A stretch of DNA of 64,000 nucleotides, taken from the NCBI RefSeq assembly GCF_000002425.4, contig NC_037256.1, positions 7,534,328 through 7,598,327 of the forward strand, read 5' to 3'. Source of the DNA: Physcomitrium patens (lineage: Eukaryota; Streptophyta; Bryopsida; Funariales; Funariaceae). Of this stretch, positions 1-11,672 are shown piece after piece. The notes beneath the pieces are model-generated. The model worked only from the letters and a program-made list of their open reading frames with translations. It ran no database searches and was not told where the DNA came from. Positions within the stretch are counted from its first letter, which is position 1. Every line of letters begins with the position of its first letter. A program made the position numbers and the translations under genes.

Positions 1-2717
1 AGAAAATTTAAACTGTTATGGATTAGAAGATTTCAAAAATAGTAAGAGATGTCCAATACTTTTTGGGCTTTATCAACTATTATTGGACCTTCATCAAAGA
101 CTTTTTTCAAGTTGCAACCCCACTTACATGTTTGACTTGCAAAGACAAATTTAAGTAGAGTAAAGAAATTGAAGCATCTTTTGAAGCTTTGAAATCAATC
201 TTTATTTGTGCACCAATCTTGTATTACATCGACTTCTCTAATACATTTTTTATGGAAACAGATGCATTAGACTTTGCTTTGGGTGTCGTATTATCATAAA
301 TGAGAACAGATGATAAACTTCACCTAGTAGCTTTTTATTCCAAAAAATTTTCAAGAACTGAGATTAACTATGAAATCCATGACAAAGAGCTTCTTATAAT
401 CATGGATTCCTTTTAAGAATAGTGTCATCATCTAGAAGATGCTTCTAATCTAATCTCTCTATATATGGACCATAAGAATCTTGAGTACTTCATGTCAGTA
501 TGTATTTTGAATCGTTACCAAGCTCGTTGGTCCATATCTTTATTAAGATTTGATTTCAAGATCATATATCAACTTAGAAAATAACAAGGTTTGTCAAACG
601 CCCTTTTTAGACGTTCTTATCTTGCACCAAAAGAAGGAGATGCATCTTTTGATTAACAAAGAATGATTTTTTTGAGGCCAAATCATTTTCATCTTTGAAT
701 AATGAAATCAATATTGACTGTTGATTCAACCCTTGTAAACAAATCCAATCAAATATGTCTTCTAATTCTCTTGTTTACAATATTAAGAATCCTTCTCTTA
801 AGTCCCAAGATACTTCAAAGTGTGAGTTCAAGAATAACCTATTTTATTTCAAAGGTCAATTATATGTTTCAAAAAAAGAAGTACGATTACGTATTCTTCA
901 AGCACATTACAACTTTTTAATAGTATGACATTTTGGATACAACAAGACTTTGAAGCTTATATCCAAAGATTTTTGGTAGCCACAAATGTAAAAAGATGTG
1001 AAAGACTTTGTTCATTCATGTGACATTTGTTCAAGATCAAAAACTCCCCATCATTGATCTTATGGACTTCTTCAACCATTACCTATTCCAAAACAACCAT
1101 GGTCTTCTATTTCTATGGATTTCATCATAGATCTTCTAATCTCAAGTTCTTATGACTCTATATTCATGATAGTTGATCATTTTACCAAGATGGCACATTT
1201 TGTACTATGTACAAAATTTATCACAAGTGAAGAAACAACTAAACTCTTTCTTAACAACATCTATTACTATCATGGATTACTCAAGGATATTATATCGGAT
1301 AGGAGAACTCAATTTGTATCAAGATTTTGGTAGACTCTTTTTAAGATTCTAAAAATAGATATAAAATTATCTTCAATATTCCATCATCAAACTCATGGAC
1401 ATTAGAGTGTATTAATCAAGTTTTGGAGGAGTATTTAAGATGTACCATCAACTACCAATAAGATAATTAGACAACTCTTTTACCATTGGCAGAATTTACT
1501 TATAATAATATAGTACATTCTTCTATAAAACAAACACCTTTCTTTGTCAATTATGGTTATCATCCACGACTTGATACTTTTGACTTTTCAAAAGCTGATA
1601 ATCTTGTCGTAGAAGATTTCATAAATTATTTGTCAAAGTTATATGCAATAATAAAGGTGCAATTAAAAGAAGCTCAAGAATAACAAAAGATCAATGTCAG
1701 TGTCTATTGAAAGGAACAACCACCATTCCACATGGATGACAAAGTATGGTTACTTCATTGTAATATCAAGACCATTCGTCTTTGTGATAAGTTGGACTAT
1801 CGTAGGCTTGGACCATTTTCTATTTTTAGATAAATTAATCTAGTTGCATATCATTTACATCAACAGAAGTTAATAAAAATCCATCTAGTATTCCATGTGT
1901 CTCTTCTTGAACCATATAAGACAATGGACATACCAAAAAGAAGACAAGTGCCACCTCCTCCTATAGAAGTGGACAATAATGAAAATTTAAAGTGGAAGAA
2001 GTGTTAGACTCAAGGCGGTGCTAAAATAAGTTAGAATATCTTGTTCATTAGTGTGAATACAATATTAGTCAATGCATATGAGAGCTAGCAAAAAATCTTG
2101 TAAATATAGTAAAGAAGGTGGAGACTTTTCATCAACAACATTCATTAAAATCAAAATAAAGACCTTCTTTATAAAAGAAACAAGATTTAGATAAGATAAC
2201 ATTCTACTTTCAATCCTTGTTTAAAGCTTCTTTGTATTTTTGATGCTAAAGAGATGGAGAACCAACAACCAATAGATTCAACTGAAGAGCCTTCGATTGC
2301 TGACCTACCAAATGAGACATTGTAATTGTCACAACCTTCAAGATGATGCAATCAAGATGAAGATCTTCAAGAACAACATGTTTTCCCTCAAATAGATGGC
2401 CACATACAACGTATTTGGTATCCCGACCTTGGAAGAGACTCATAATGTTTGGTAATTTTATTAGAGGTAAGAACAACTTCTGACAGTGTTTTAAATATTT
2501 TATTTAAAAAGAGTTATGAAGGCCTCAACAATGATCGAATAATAGGATGGACTTCCTGCCCTAGTATGGGGCACTATTGATGGCTGAGGGGGCCTATCAA
2601 CTATCTTTGAAGAGAACAAAGATTGGAGTATGTAACAAATAAAATTTGCTACATTTTAGATTTCCTCAACATATGAAGACCACTCCTCATGGGACTTGCC
2701 TCTAGAAAAGGAAGTAA
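1..2717 (+). mobile_element. Ty3/gypsy chromovirus copy A, decayed pol (internal region, 5' part outside window)
   Basis: A broken gypsy polyprotein reads on the plus strand. The end of reverse transcriptase and RNase H lie at about 1-650, with recognisable blocks such as [10 protein letters not shown] and [12 protein letters not shown]. The integrase zinc-binding region is at about 900-1030 and the integrase core at about 1090-1700, including SMDFIIDLL, a VDHFTKMAHF block and DIISDR. A chromodomain-like block follows at about 1950-2145. Internal stops are mostly at positions where the family has Gln or Trp (TAA or TAG from CAA, CAG or TGG). The domain order RT-RH-INT-chromodomain is that of plant chromoviruses. 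The protease and gag side lies left of the window. A purine-rich tract just before 2718 is the probable polypurine tract. Not functional. Confidence 0.88.
1950..2145 (+). pseudogene. Chromodomain at the C-terminus of chromovirus A integrase
   Basis: After the C-terminal integrase module (a FHVSLLEPYK-type block near 1888-1920) the frame continues through IEVDNNENLK and a segment matching the chromodomain pattern of a valine/glutamate-rich first strand, a Tyr-Leu-Val core and a Trp/Glu-containing helix, with stops at former Gln or Arg and Trp codons. The same block is found in copies B (about 12190-12430, -), C (about 38150-38400, -) and D (about 49165-49305, +). Chromodomains steer chromovirus integration to histone-marked chromatin. 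The assignment rests on family knowledge applied to a damaged frame. Confidence 0.7.
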
Positions 2718-2738
2718 TGTCATGGATATACACATGTA
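2254..2738 (+). pseudogene. Extra ORF between chromodomain and 3' LTR of chromovirus A
   Basis: From the ATG at 2254 (MENQQPIDSTEEPSI) one frame stays protein-like for about 160 codons. It passes the purine tract and ends at a TAA about 20 bases inside the LTR. The stops inside it are TAA or TGA, each one C-to-T step from CAA or CGA. Conserved pieces are a RIWYPDLG block near the middle, a LNND-RIIGW block, a WLRGPINYL block and a YILDFLNI block. The same blocks recur in the same position in copies B, C and D, so the frame was probably coding when the family was active. I do not recognise the protein. It lacks RNase H, zinc-knuckle and protease motifs and shows no clear envelope-like signal or transmembrane layout. 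Confidence 0.6.
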
Positions 2739-3262
2739 AATCAATAATTATTTATATGATTTAGATAATAATAAGTAAAAGTAGATCAATTCCATAATAT
2801 CTTTTATAGAAGCTTCATAGATGTTGTTTTGATTTTATAAGTATCTTTAATTGATTTTTTTAGGTTAAAAATGTAATCAGTAAGTTGGCCATATGCCACA
2901 TATGTTCATAGCTTGAAGAACAAGCTAATTATATTACCCACGTGTACAAAAACTTGCCTTGTAAGCTAAAGCATGTGTCTTACAAAATCAACACATATTA
3001 GAGGCCCTATAGAATATTGTCACATAGCTCCTAGTTAGATAATATATATAGATGCAAGAATGAAGCCCTCTTCACTATTGTCAACTCCTTTCTTGCTTCT
3101 ACTCTAGTTTCAAGAATCTCAAATTTTCTTGTCTTTTGACAATAAGCCAATCTAGTTTCTTTTTAATATATGTACTTCCTTATTTCTATTTTTTCACTTT
3201 TTCTTTGATACGAATTTCATTGATTTATGCATCATCTTTCAGTTCATATCTTTGATAATACA
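2718..3262 (+). repeat. 3' LTR of chromovirus A (545 bp)
   Basis: Begins TGTCATGGATATACAC after a purine-rich tract and ends TTTGATAATACA. It aligns along its whole length with the LTRs of copies B (11127-11672, inverted, 546 bp) and D (51288-51813, 526 bp), which share a TTTGATAACA-type end. The boundary is defined by where all copies stop matching. Confidence 0.8.
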
Positions 3263-5742
3263 TCAAAAGAAATAAAAATAAGCTTCTCAATTTTGATAAA
3301 AATATCACTATCCAACTCCAAAGCTATAATAGTGGCATTAGCAAATCACAAGGCTTTGATAAAATACATCTTATAATTTTAGATCCTACAAAAAAATATA
3401 ATTTTGTAGTTGTGAAGGATGTCCATTGGATTCCTAGAGCATGTGATACTTTGTTATCAGCTGCAATTTTGTAGAAGAAAGATTATAAATTTAACTTGGA
3501 TGTCAATGGAATGAACTGGATTCTATCTTTAGGTAACTTACTCACTCAAGGCACATTAGCTGATAAAGCTTATCTTATATCTTATGAAATTGAAGAAGTT
3601 GCCACAATTTTTAGTTTATCTATTTTAGATTGTAAACTTATTGAATGGCATTAAGAATTAGCATATGCTTCAATGCATATAATACAAAAGATAGAACAGA
3701 TGAATTATATTAAAGGATTAAAGATTAAAAAGGAGAAAGATAAAATATCTATATGTGAGTCATGTATTGTTGGCAAGGCTCATATGCAATTTTATTTTAT
3801 ACAAGTATAAGCATGCCAATAGTATTTTAGATGTAATAAAGTTTGACCTTGGTCTTTTTGATATAACTCGCTTTGATAGTATCAAATAGTCAATTGTATA
3901 GATTGATGAATATTCTAGCTATTGTATCCTTATATTTCTTCAAAGTAAAGACCAAGTATATATTTCTTATAAGACTTCAAAAGCAGAGGTACAAAGAAAA
4001 AATGGAAGAAAAATAAAAGCTTTTCTCATTGATCAAGATATTGAATTCTTACATAGTAAGCTTCATTCTCACTTTAAAGTTGAAGGCATTTAGCATATAA
4101 TCATTCTTACATATATACATGAAATTATCATCATAGCAAAGCTAATGATGTAAACTATTTTTGAAGGAGTACAAATACTTCTAAATAATGCTAAACTAGA
4201 TCATTAGTATTACATATTTGCAACAAAATTTGTGACTTGGATTAGCAATTGCCTTCTACTTGCAAGACTTAGTGGTAAGACACCACACAAAGTTTTTTAC
4301 AATAATTTTTTTTTTTTTTTTTTTTTTTTTTTTCAAAATACCCATTGCTTTTTTTTTCTTACTTAGTATCACATACCAAAGAAAAAATATCAAAAGCTTA
4401 ATGCAAAGATAAAGAAGGGTATTTTTGTTGAATATTCAGAAGTAGCAAAAGATTATGAAATTTTTCTACTTGAGAAGAAGAAGATGATCTTCAGTTGAGA
4501 TGTGATTTTTTTTATAACAAAGATGAGTTACTTAATAAATCATTGAGTCCTCAAGAAAAAATTAGAAAAGATATGGATTATAGAAATAATCTTGATTTCT
4601 AGATTTGGAACATTCAAATGAATTAGAAATATTTCAAACTCAAGCCTCAAGATTACATATGGTATAATGGGTTGGATGGAAAAAAGATTGAAGAAGAAGC
4701 AAATCTTATACCAATATAAGTAGAAGAATTCCAACAGCTAGAAGCCAAAGCAACCACTTAAGTTCTACCACCAAGACATTATTATGTAAGTAGCATTGAT
4801 CCAATAAATATTATAAGTGGTAGTAGAATGCATCACATGCCTTGAAAAAAAGAAAACAACTTTATTTGAAGAGATTATAACTTGCAGAATGAAAGAATAG
4901 ATTTGGTTCATATTGATGAATATATAGAATCATAGACTGTTGAATAAGCCATGAATTCACTTTTTTGAAAAGAGTGGAATCATGCTATGAAAGAAAAAAT
5001 TGATTCTTTCAAAAATCATGATATATGGGAATTTTAATATTTATATATTGATAAAAAGATTATGGATTTAAAATATATTCTTTTTAAAAAACTTACTAGT
5101 AATTGCTCTATTGAATATTTTAAAGCATAATTGATTACAAAGGATTTTATTCAAGTGAAAGATCTTAATTACCAAGAAACTTTTGCACTAGTTGCTTGCT
5201 TTACAATAATTCACATATTTATTATAATTATTGCTATCTTTAATTAAAATATATTACAACTTGATATTATTTCAATTTATTTAAATAATAAAATTAAAAA
5301 AAATGACATTTATATGAAGTTTTCAAAAGGTTTGGAAGTTCTATTAGAACACAAAAGCAAGGTGTTATAATTGCTAAAGCCTTTATATGGTTTGAAGTAA
5401 TCTAGACATAGATTAAATAAAAGTTTGGATAAATCTTTATTGAATCTTGATTAGAGTGCTCAAAATCAAATCCTTGTTTATACACAATGTACATTGAAGG
5501 ATTAATTTTTATACTAATTATCTATGTTGATGACATACTTATTAGTGGCAAGAACTTTGAAATCCTTATGAAATACAAGGATAAATTGCAAGAATGCTAC
5601 AAGATGAAAGACCTTGGTGAACCTAATGATTTTCTTTACATTGATTTTTTGCAAGATAAAAAAAAATGATACTATTAATATGAGCCAAATTAAGTACATT
5701 TGTCAAAATTTGAAAGAATTTGAGATGAAAGATACAAAGGCA
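3263..5742 (+). mobile_element. Ty1/copia relic 1: protease, integrase and reverse transcriptase remnants
   Basis: Immediately after chromovirus A the plus strand shows copia polyprotein pieces in order. A protease-end block lies at about 3380-3480 (VVVKDVHWIPRACDTLLSA). The GAG-pre-integrase region and integrase zinc site lie at about 3640-3800 (CESCIVGKAHMQ). Integrase-core remnants follow at about 3840-4290. The reverse transcriptase has a YVDD box at about 5520-5535 and a CYKMKDLGEP block at about 5596-5625. Many stops and frameshifts are present. No LTR is visible on either side: the left part is cut by chromovirus A, which seems to have inserted into it, and the right side is cut abruptly at the next copia element. 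A 29-base T run sits near 4305-4333. Confidence 0.85.
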
Positions 5743-5860
5743 GTTGGGAAGGTCATACTTTGAATGGTTTTGATTCTCGATAGAATCATATCTATTCTAT
5801 TTATGATAGAACAGTAGTCTATAGTGTATTCATTATTACTTTGGTTAAGGTTCCAATACA
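5743..5860 (-). repeat. 3' LTR of copia relic 2 (truncated, strongly C-to-T decayed)
   Basis: About 119 bases align without gaps to 9469-9586. By eye there are 30 differences: 26 are G/C in the right copy and A/T in the left (transitions), 3 are A-to-G and 1 is a transversion. Its outer part is missing; the join to copia relic 1 is abrupt at 5743. Confidence 0.75.
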
Positions 5861-7644
5861 CTCTCTTAGCAAATATGCAAGGTCAATATGATTTCTCTTC
5901 CAAAAATACAAAGTGATAGTAGATGCGTGGTGATATTTGAATCAAACAAAGGCTTTCTAAATAGATTTGTGTACATCTCTTATGTAAGGCAGTAGATGAA
6001 TTGGAGCTTTTGAAGAGAGGCAAGTTGGCATAGAAAATAGTACTGCACTGTTATATATTTGGTACAGTTATAAAAAAAAATTGTGTCAATTAGGGCAAGC
6101 ACAAACTAGTTGTCACAAAAGATTTGAATGGATGTTGTAAGGTCTTGTCACAGAGTGTAAAGAAGATGCCATAGCCATAGTCATGAACTTTGTTTTTGTA
6201 CTAAATAGGATTATAGTTTTTTGACAAGTTGAATTCTAGCTTCTTGCATTGTAAACAAAAATGAAGCATTAACTAGATGTAAAGTGGCATTGATCAAGTT
6301 TGTCAGTTCAATCTATGTCATTGTAGCCAAACAAAGGACAAAGAACACATTTGATGTTACAAAAACACTTGATATAGTATTCTAGAATACTATAGAGGTA
6401 CTAGAAGGCATGCTTACATGCTTAGATGTGAGCAACACTAAGATTGTGTATATATTGTTCAAAGAGGCCTAAGATAAATGTAAGGTTGATTTGTATATAT
6501 ATACAAGCTTAATTCAAAGAAGCCATACATTTGGCATAAGAAAATGTGGAATAAAGACTACAAACTTTGGCTTTCATTAGACAATCCAACATAGAAAGCT
6601 TGGTACTTGATACAATAGAAGTAGATACCAATTGGGAGTCATAAAAACCAAACTCATGTAACTCATATTATCCATACAAGATTTGGTTGATGCGGATCCT
6701 TCTTTGATTCATGTCTCAATTAATTTATAAGTTAAACAAGTCATGGTTAGGGCCAAGGTTGGAGAGGAAAAAATGGCCATGGATTTTTTTTTAACAAAAT
6801 CCAATAGTAAAACATTATTACTTGCAATTAAAGTGTAATCTATGTAAAGCATGAGGATAGCAAAAGATGAGCCTTTTTGGAAATAATATACATTTGTATC
6901 AGCCATAGAGTTTTCAAATCCAAAGGTGGCAAAAAAAGTATTAATCACTTTGTATCATTCTTGGGGTGACTATTTCAGCTCATACTTAAAAAACTTTGAA
7001 GGCTTCAAAGAACTCACTTTTATAATGGAAGAGGCAAAGCATTATATAGTTGTCTATGAATATAATAAAATATTCAAATCCAAAGAAAGTTGAGATAACA
7101 ATGTAGCCACTTGGATCAAAGTGGATAAGCTCAAGTAAATAGAAGGTTCAAAATATTGCCACTTTGGAGAATTTGGTGGTGGCTTGCTTTCTATAGAGGA
7201 ATGTAGAACATATATGTGGTAGAATTTTACTTATTAATAACTCTATGATAGGTCCATGTTTTGTAAGTTGAACAAGGTAATTTGAGTTTATATGGCCTAA
7301 ATATCAATACCATAAATGTGCTTTAGTGTTAAGCATTGTGTGATTAGCTTAAATTATAGTAGATTCATAAATTGTTGAATAATACTTCTCGAAGCATTTT
7401 TCAGGGATTGTCTTAGAATCAGATATCACTTAGCATGTTAGCTCTCTTACTTGGATATTATACTTGCCAAAGATTGGATAGAAGAGCAGTGCCTTGTTCT
7501 GTGATTGGTCTTAATGTAAAAGTGCAAAGATGGGCCACAAAGACTAAGTACAAGACATCATTGCTTTGAAATCACAAGGACGGTTGTTAATAAGAAGGTT
7601 AGCTCCAATGAATATTAATGAAAATAGTTGCATACAGATATTAC

Positions 7645-7675
<31 letters not shown>

Positions 7676-8489
7676 AAAATAAAATAAAAAACAAATTGGG
7701 CTTTCTAACAATAACACTGAGTTGAATTGATTTAGTGTGAATGGATGTAGTCGTATCAGTGGTAACATCAAGATAAGGTCTTCATTGTTGATATTGAAGT
7801 TAGATGTAGCATCAAATTTTGAGGTTTGTTGTATGCAAATCTAAGGTTGCAAAGAAGAAGCCATAGCAACTAGGTGTGTATATTGTTGGTTATTTGATTT
7901 GTTTGTGAGATAAAATAGTTTGATTCTAGAGTTATCCCAATAAGTATAATTTATCAAAATGTAGAGATTCAGCAAGTACAAAATCATCATAAAAGAATAA
8001 TCATCATTTTTGATTTTTTGTGAGTATTCTTCTACCATTTTGGTCATAAACAATGATTAAAAATAAGTTTTTTTATAAATTTAGAACATCCAGAGTGTTG
8101 GTAAGTCGAATGGTGTGTCCATTCATCATTATGATTTTGACTTCATCATATCCAAATACGAGAAGTGTAGTATTATCACCAAAATAAACTTTATGTTCAC
8201 CAAGTAATAAAGGCTCAAACGTGATAAATTAATTCTTGTTATATGCTAAGTAATATGTTACATCGATGTCAATAAATCATTAGTCATCTTTGAATATTTT
8301 TAGTAGAATTGATTTTGCTAAACAATATACTTGTGTGAAATATACAAGTATATAAAATATAAAGGATATTTCTTCAATATTTTTAAATTTCTATATATTC
8401 TTATATTTCTTGTTTTCAAAAAAAATTGATGTTGTATTTGCAATAGCTTTGGATTTGTTTTTAAAACAATCCAAGCTCCAATATTCCAT

Positions 8490-9190
8490 TTTCTTATAAT
8501 GAGGATATGGAGTGGTTGGTTTTGTTTTTATTTTTATGTATTTTTAGTCTTTTAGTGATGGTTTTGAAGCATTTCTTAATTATGACTTGTTTATTCATTT
8601 GCATCCTACAAATAGAGCTTGAAATTCTAAAGAGAAATATTTTATGGCTATTTCTTCTTGAAAGAGGATTGCAATCAATTGTAGTGATGTAGCAACTCCT
8701 ATTGTTTTTAGTATTTGAATGATTGTGCCATATTGTGATAGCATTGATCTCATTAATATGAGAATTTCCATTTGTGATGGAATGATTACTTCTATAGACT
8801 GACATTGTTGGAGAAAAATTTTGAAGTTATGTAGATGTTGAGTTATTGGCTCTCCTACCTTCATCTTTATTGTTATGAATTTCTCTTGTAGGTGTGCTTG
8901 AGTGACAATGCTACTTATAAAATATGTGGTTTTTTAGGAGAGCCATGCTTTGTTGGCTATTTTACATGCTCCTACATGAAAAAAGATGGAATTATCAACA
9001 CAATCCCAAATGGCTATAAGTGCAACATGGTCTTTCTTCTTCCATGTTTGTATTTCAACTTGGTTTATTGGTAGTGATTGTATTGTTGAATTTGCTTCTA
9101 AAATTGGTGTAGGTTCCTTTTCTTTGCTAGAAACTATCTCTCACTTCTCTTCCATTTCAAACTTCATTTTTATTTTTTGTCTAAGAGCCA
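8490..9190 (-). pseudogene. gag of copia relic 2
   Basis: The minus strand carries a copia GAG-like frame. A segment near 9000-9190 contains KIKMKFEMEEKSE and WKKKDHVALIAIWDCVDN. After a frame break the region 8595-8864 contains MKVGEPITQHLHNFKIFLQQ, SQMEILILMRSMLSQY and ILFQEEIAIKY. This matches the UBN2/retrotransposon-gag pattern that precedes protease in plant copia elements. The frames are interrupted near 8880-8900. Confidence 0.75.
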
Positions 9191-9378
9191 TCGAATTTTG
9201 GCCACTCTTTGGTGGTGAGGCTATTGGAAGCCATACTTGTGAGAGAGAGAGGGTCTATTAGTGCCCCCTAGTTTGTGTGCAAAACGTCTTTAGCAGCACA
9301 ACCCTTTTTCTTGTAGGCTAATTCTTCTAGTTTCCTATGTTTCTGAACTTGATTCTTCTAAGTTCTATTGATATTGTC

Positions 9379-9390
9379 GCTCTGATACCA
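9379..9390 (-). other. Primer binding site (initiator tRNA-Met type)
   Basis: The minus strand reads TGGTATCAGAGC, the standard plant retrotransposon primer binding site complementary to the 3' end of initiator tRNA-Met. It lies directly inside the 5' LTR and fixes the element's orientation. Confidence 0.85.
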
Positions 9391-9586
9391 TATTGGAAGT
9401 ATTACTGTAAGACACTTTGTGTGAATAAAATTATTTTTTATTTGATTGTTCTTTACAGAATATATTCTGTTGGGGAGGTCACGCTCTAAACGGTCGTGAC
9501 TCCCAGTAGAGTCGTGTCTGTTCCGTTTACGACGGAACAGTAGTCTACAGCATGTTCGTTACTACTTCGGTTAGGGCTCCAATACA
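9391..9586 (-). repeat. 5' LTR of copia relic 2 (196 bp)
   Basis: In element orientation it starts TGTATTGGAGCCC at 9586 and runs to the primer binding site. The outer 119 bases are GC-balanced and look undecayed, while the inner 77 bases and the element body are AT-rich. It is short for a copia LTR but within the range seen in plants. Confidence 0.75.
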
Positions 9587-10560
9587 CATCGCATGTTGCT
9601 TTCGGGAAATGACTCGAGTAGTGAGGATTTTCATGTCGTCAGCCTGGAAAACTGCGATGACATCAGCTTTTGAGGGATATTCTGCATTCGAATATCTTCT
9701 TTCAACCAGTCGCGCTGAGTGACAAGCACAGTTCTGTATGATGACCTCCGCATTCCGACCGACGATGCTGAATTCTGATTGTGGCCGTTTCATCGGGTTA
9801 CCACGCTTGTGATATTGCGGGCACCAGCGAACAAGACAAAGTTGCAGTGAAATCTGCGCCTGATATTCCAAGCTTGGATTCCTGCCTGAGCAAGAGCTCC
9901 ACCGCTATATTGAGGATCGGGATGCCCAGCTACATGAGGATTGACCTGAGCAAATGCTGTTTGTTTTTAAACATGAAGGGGATTTTTTATTTCTCGTTCA
10001 TTCGGGAGGAGACAAGTCAAGATGCAAAGCAGACCACGCTTCGGAGTTTTCCTGAGGCGCATTACAAACGATCATGTCAGCCCGGAACTCGCATCCTTCG
10101 AACAGCTTCTGGAGGGGTCAAAAGCTCTGGTTCCGTATGAGGATGAGATCATCAAGACACGGAATTTTTTTTGTCGTTGTTAGTAAGTACCCATTATATT
10201 TAGATAGTGACATCATGACTTAATGTCTCTCAATGTCTGAGGTTGACATCAACCTTGTAATACACACTTGGCGAGTATCAATAACATGATGATTACAGTT
10301 GCATATGACTTTCTGTTCTTTCAGTTTGTTTTTCTCTCCTCTTTTCAACTTGATGCAACCCTTTCAACAGTTGACAATGGCTTCTGCAGGGCTCACTCCG
10401 CAACACAGCGTTCTGCAGGCTGTAGCACACAATTCCTGCTCCATATCCAAAAGGGGGACTGTAACACTTGCTTAGAGGATTGATCCCCTGTTCATCTTTT
10501 GTTCTTTTCCGAACTTTCACAAGTTTTGTTCCCAACAAGCCCACCTACAGCTGCAAGGAA
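9587..10560. other. Undecayed GC-balanced island, possible gene fragment
   Basis: This kilobase differs sharply from the AT-rich surroundings. Two stretches read protein-like on the plus strand. One runs from the ATG at 10022 to about 10180 (MQSRPRFGVFL, then SPELASFEQLLEGSK and VPYEDEIIKTRN), ending near a TTAG/TAAGTA junction. The other is a 32-codon ATG frame at 10378-10476 (MASAGLTPQHSVLQ). A minus-strand open frame (9545-9871) runs into the LTR. I recognise no family. It may be a fragment of a host gene or sequence captured or flanked by the copia element; no complete gene model can be supported. Confidence 0.35.
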
Positions 10561-11121
10561 CTGTCAAAATGAAATGATAGTCTGTTTTTTGTTGTTGGAG
10601 GATTTGATATTGCACAATTTGTGCATTCCAGTAAAACGTGTTGTAGTTTTCAACACCCTGTTGATTGGCAAATCTTAGTGGATCTGTCAATAATTTTTTT
10701 CAATAATATCTGTCAATAATATTTGTCCCCTACCTAGTCAATCAATAATCTACAACTATCACAACAATGATAGTCATTTGACTAAATAAAAAATTCCAAT
10801 CAATAGTTCAAAATCAATCTTTGATGCAAGATTGTATGTTGATTATGTGATTGAATCTAAGAATACACATTGTTGTAGTTTGAATCAAAATGGATTGGCA
10901 AATCTTAATAGATTTTTCAATTGCATATTTGACCAACTTCGTTATGTGATTCCAATTACTTCTTTAAGTATAAAATTGATATTTTTAAATATATACATTA
11001 TAGATATAAATATTTTTTTAGTAATTTAAAATTAAAATTAAGATATAAAATTTTCATCCTTGAAAAAAAATTAGAAGCAATAACATTCAAATCTTAAAAA
11101 ATATGTAATGATATATGCTGA
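10561..11121. other. AT-rich intergenic stretch, no gene seen
   Basis: Low-complexity AT-rich sequence. A roughly 30-base segment around TTGGCAAATCTTAGTGGATC at 10665 recurs in diverged form at 10893. No coding region is supported. Confidence 0.6.
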
Positions 11122-11126
11122 TGGAG

Positions 11127-11672
11127 TGTCAAAGACAAGAATTCAAAGAATGCAAATATAAAAATAAGATATTTCTTAAATAAGATAACAAATATTAAAT
11201 AAATAAATATATATATTCAAGAAGAAATAAAAATAGCTATTGCCAAAGATTGAGACATTAGAGACTGTTAAAACTAGATTAGAAGCAAGAAAAGAATTGA
11301 CAAATGTAAAGACGGCTTCATTCTTGTTTTTATATTTACTATCTAATTAAAAGCCATGTGACAATGTTCTATAAAACCTCTAACATATGGCTAATTTATA
11401 AGACAAGTTTTCTACATGTATATCATATAGCCAAGTTATACTACAAGTCATCAATATGTGCAGCATAGAATTAACTTGTTGGCCACATTTTCAACCTACC
11501 AATTAACTGTAATATGTATAAAAGAAAATATGCATTTAAAAAGCTTTTAAGAAGCTTTTAAGAAGTTTCTCTATAAGATATTATAATATATCTATTTTAA
11601 TCTATTTTTAACTATTTAAATTATTTAAGTAATTATTAGAATAAATATATATATATATATATATCTATGGCA
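11127..11672 (-). repeat. 3' LTR of chromovirus B (546 bp)
   Basis: Plus-strand sequence TGTCAAAGACAAGAATTC at the left edge is the inverted LTR end. The right edge is the complement of TGCCATAGATATAT, preceded in element orientation by a purine-rich tract (GAAGGCGGAG). It matches the LTRs of A and D. Confidence 0.8.

Larger units (their letters stand above)
5743..9586 (-). mobile_element. Ty1/copia relic 2, LTR to LTR, minus strand
   Basis: The element reads right to left: 5' LTR (9391-9586), primer binding site (9379-9390), gag (about 8490-9190), protease (about 8090-8220), a poorly preserved integrase stretch, reverse transcriptase (about 6709-6950), RNase H remnant, purine tract (RC of ctctctta, 5861-5868), then a decayed 3' LTR (5743-5860). 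The gag frame shows MKVGEPITQHLHNF and SQMEILILMRSM, typical of plant copia gag (UBN2 family). The protease region shows HKVYFGDNTTLL. In RT the catalytic box reads YIDY where the family has YVDD, so even the best stretch is dead. Total length of about 3.8 kb is shorter than an intact copia, so internal deletion is likely. Confidence 0.85.

Noticed and set aside
8494-8805. Minus-strand 103-codon frame as a gene
   Set aside because: It is a shadow of the copia gag frame at 8595-8864.
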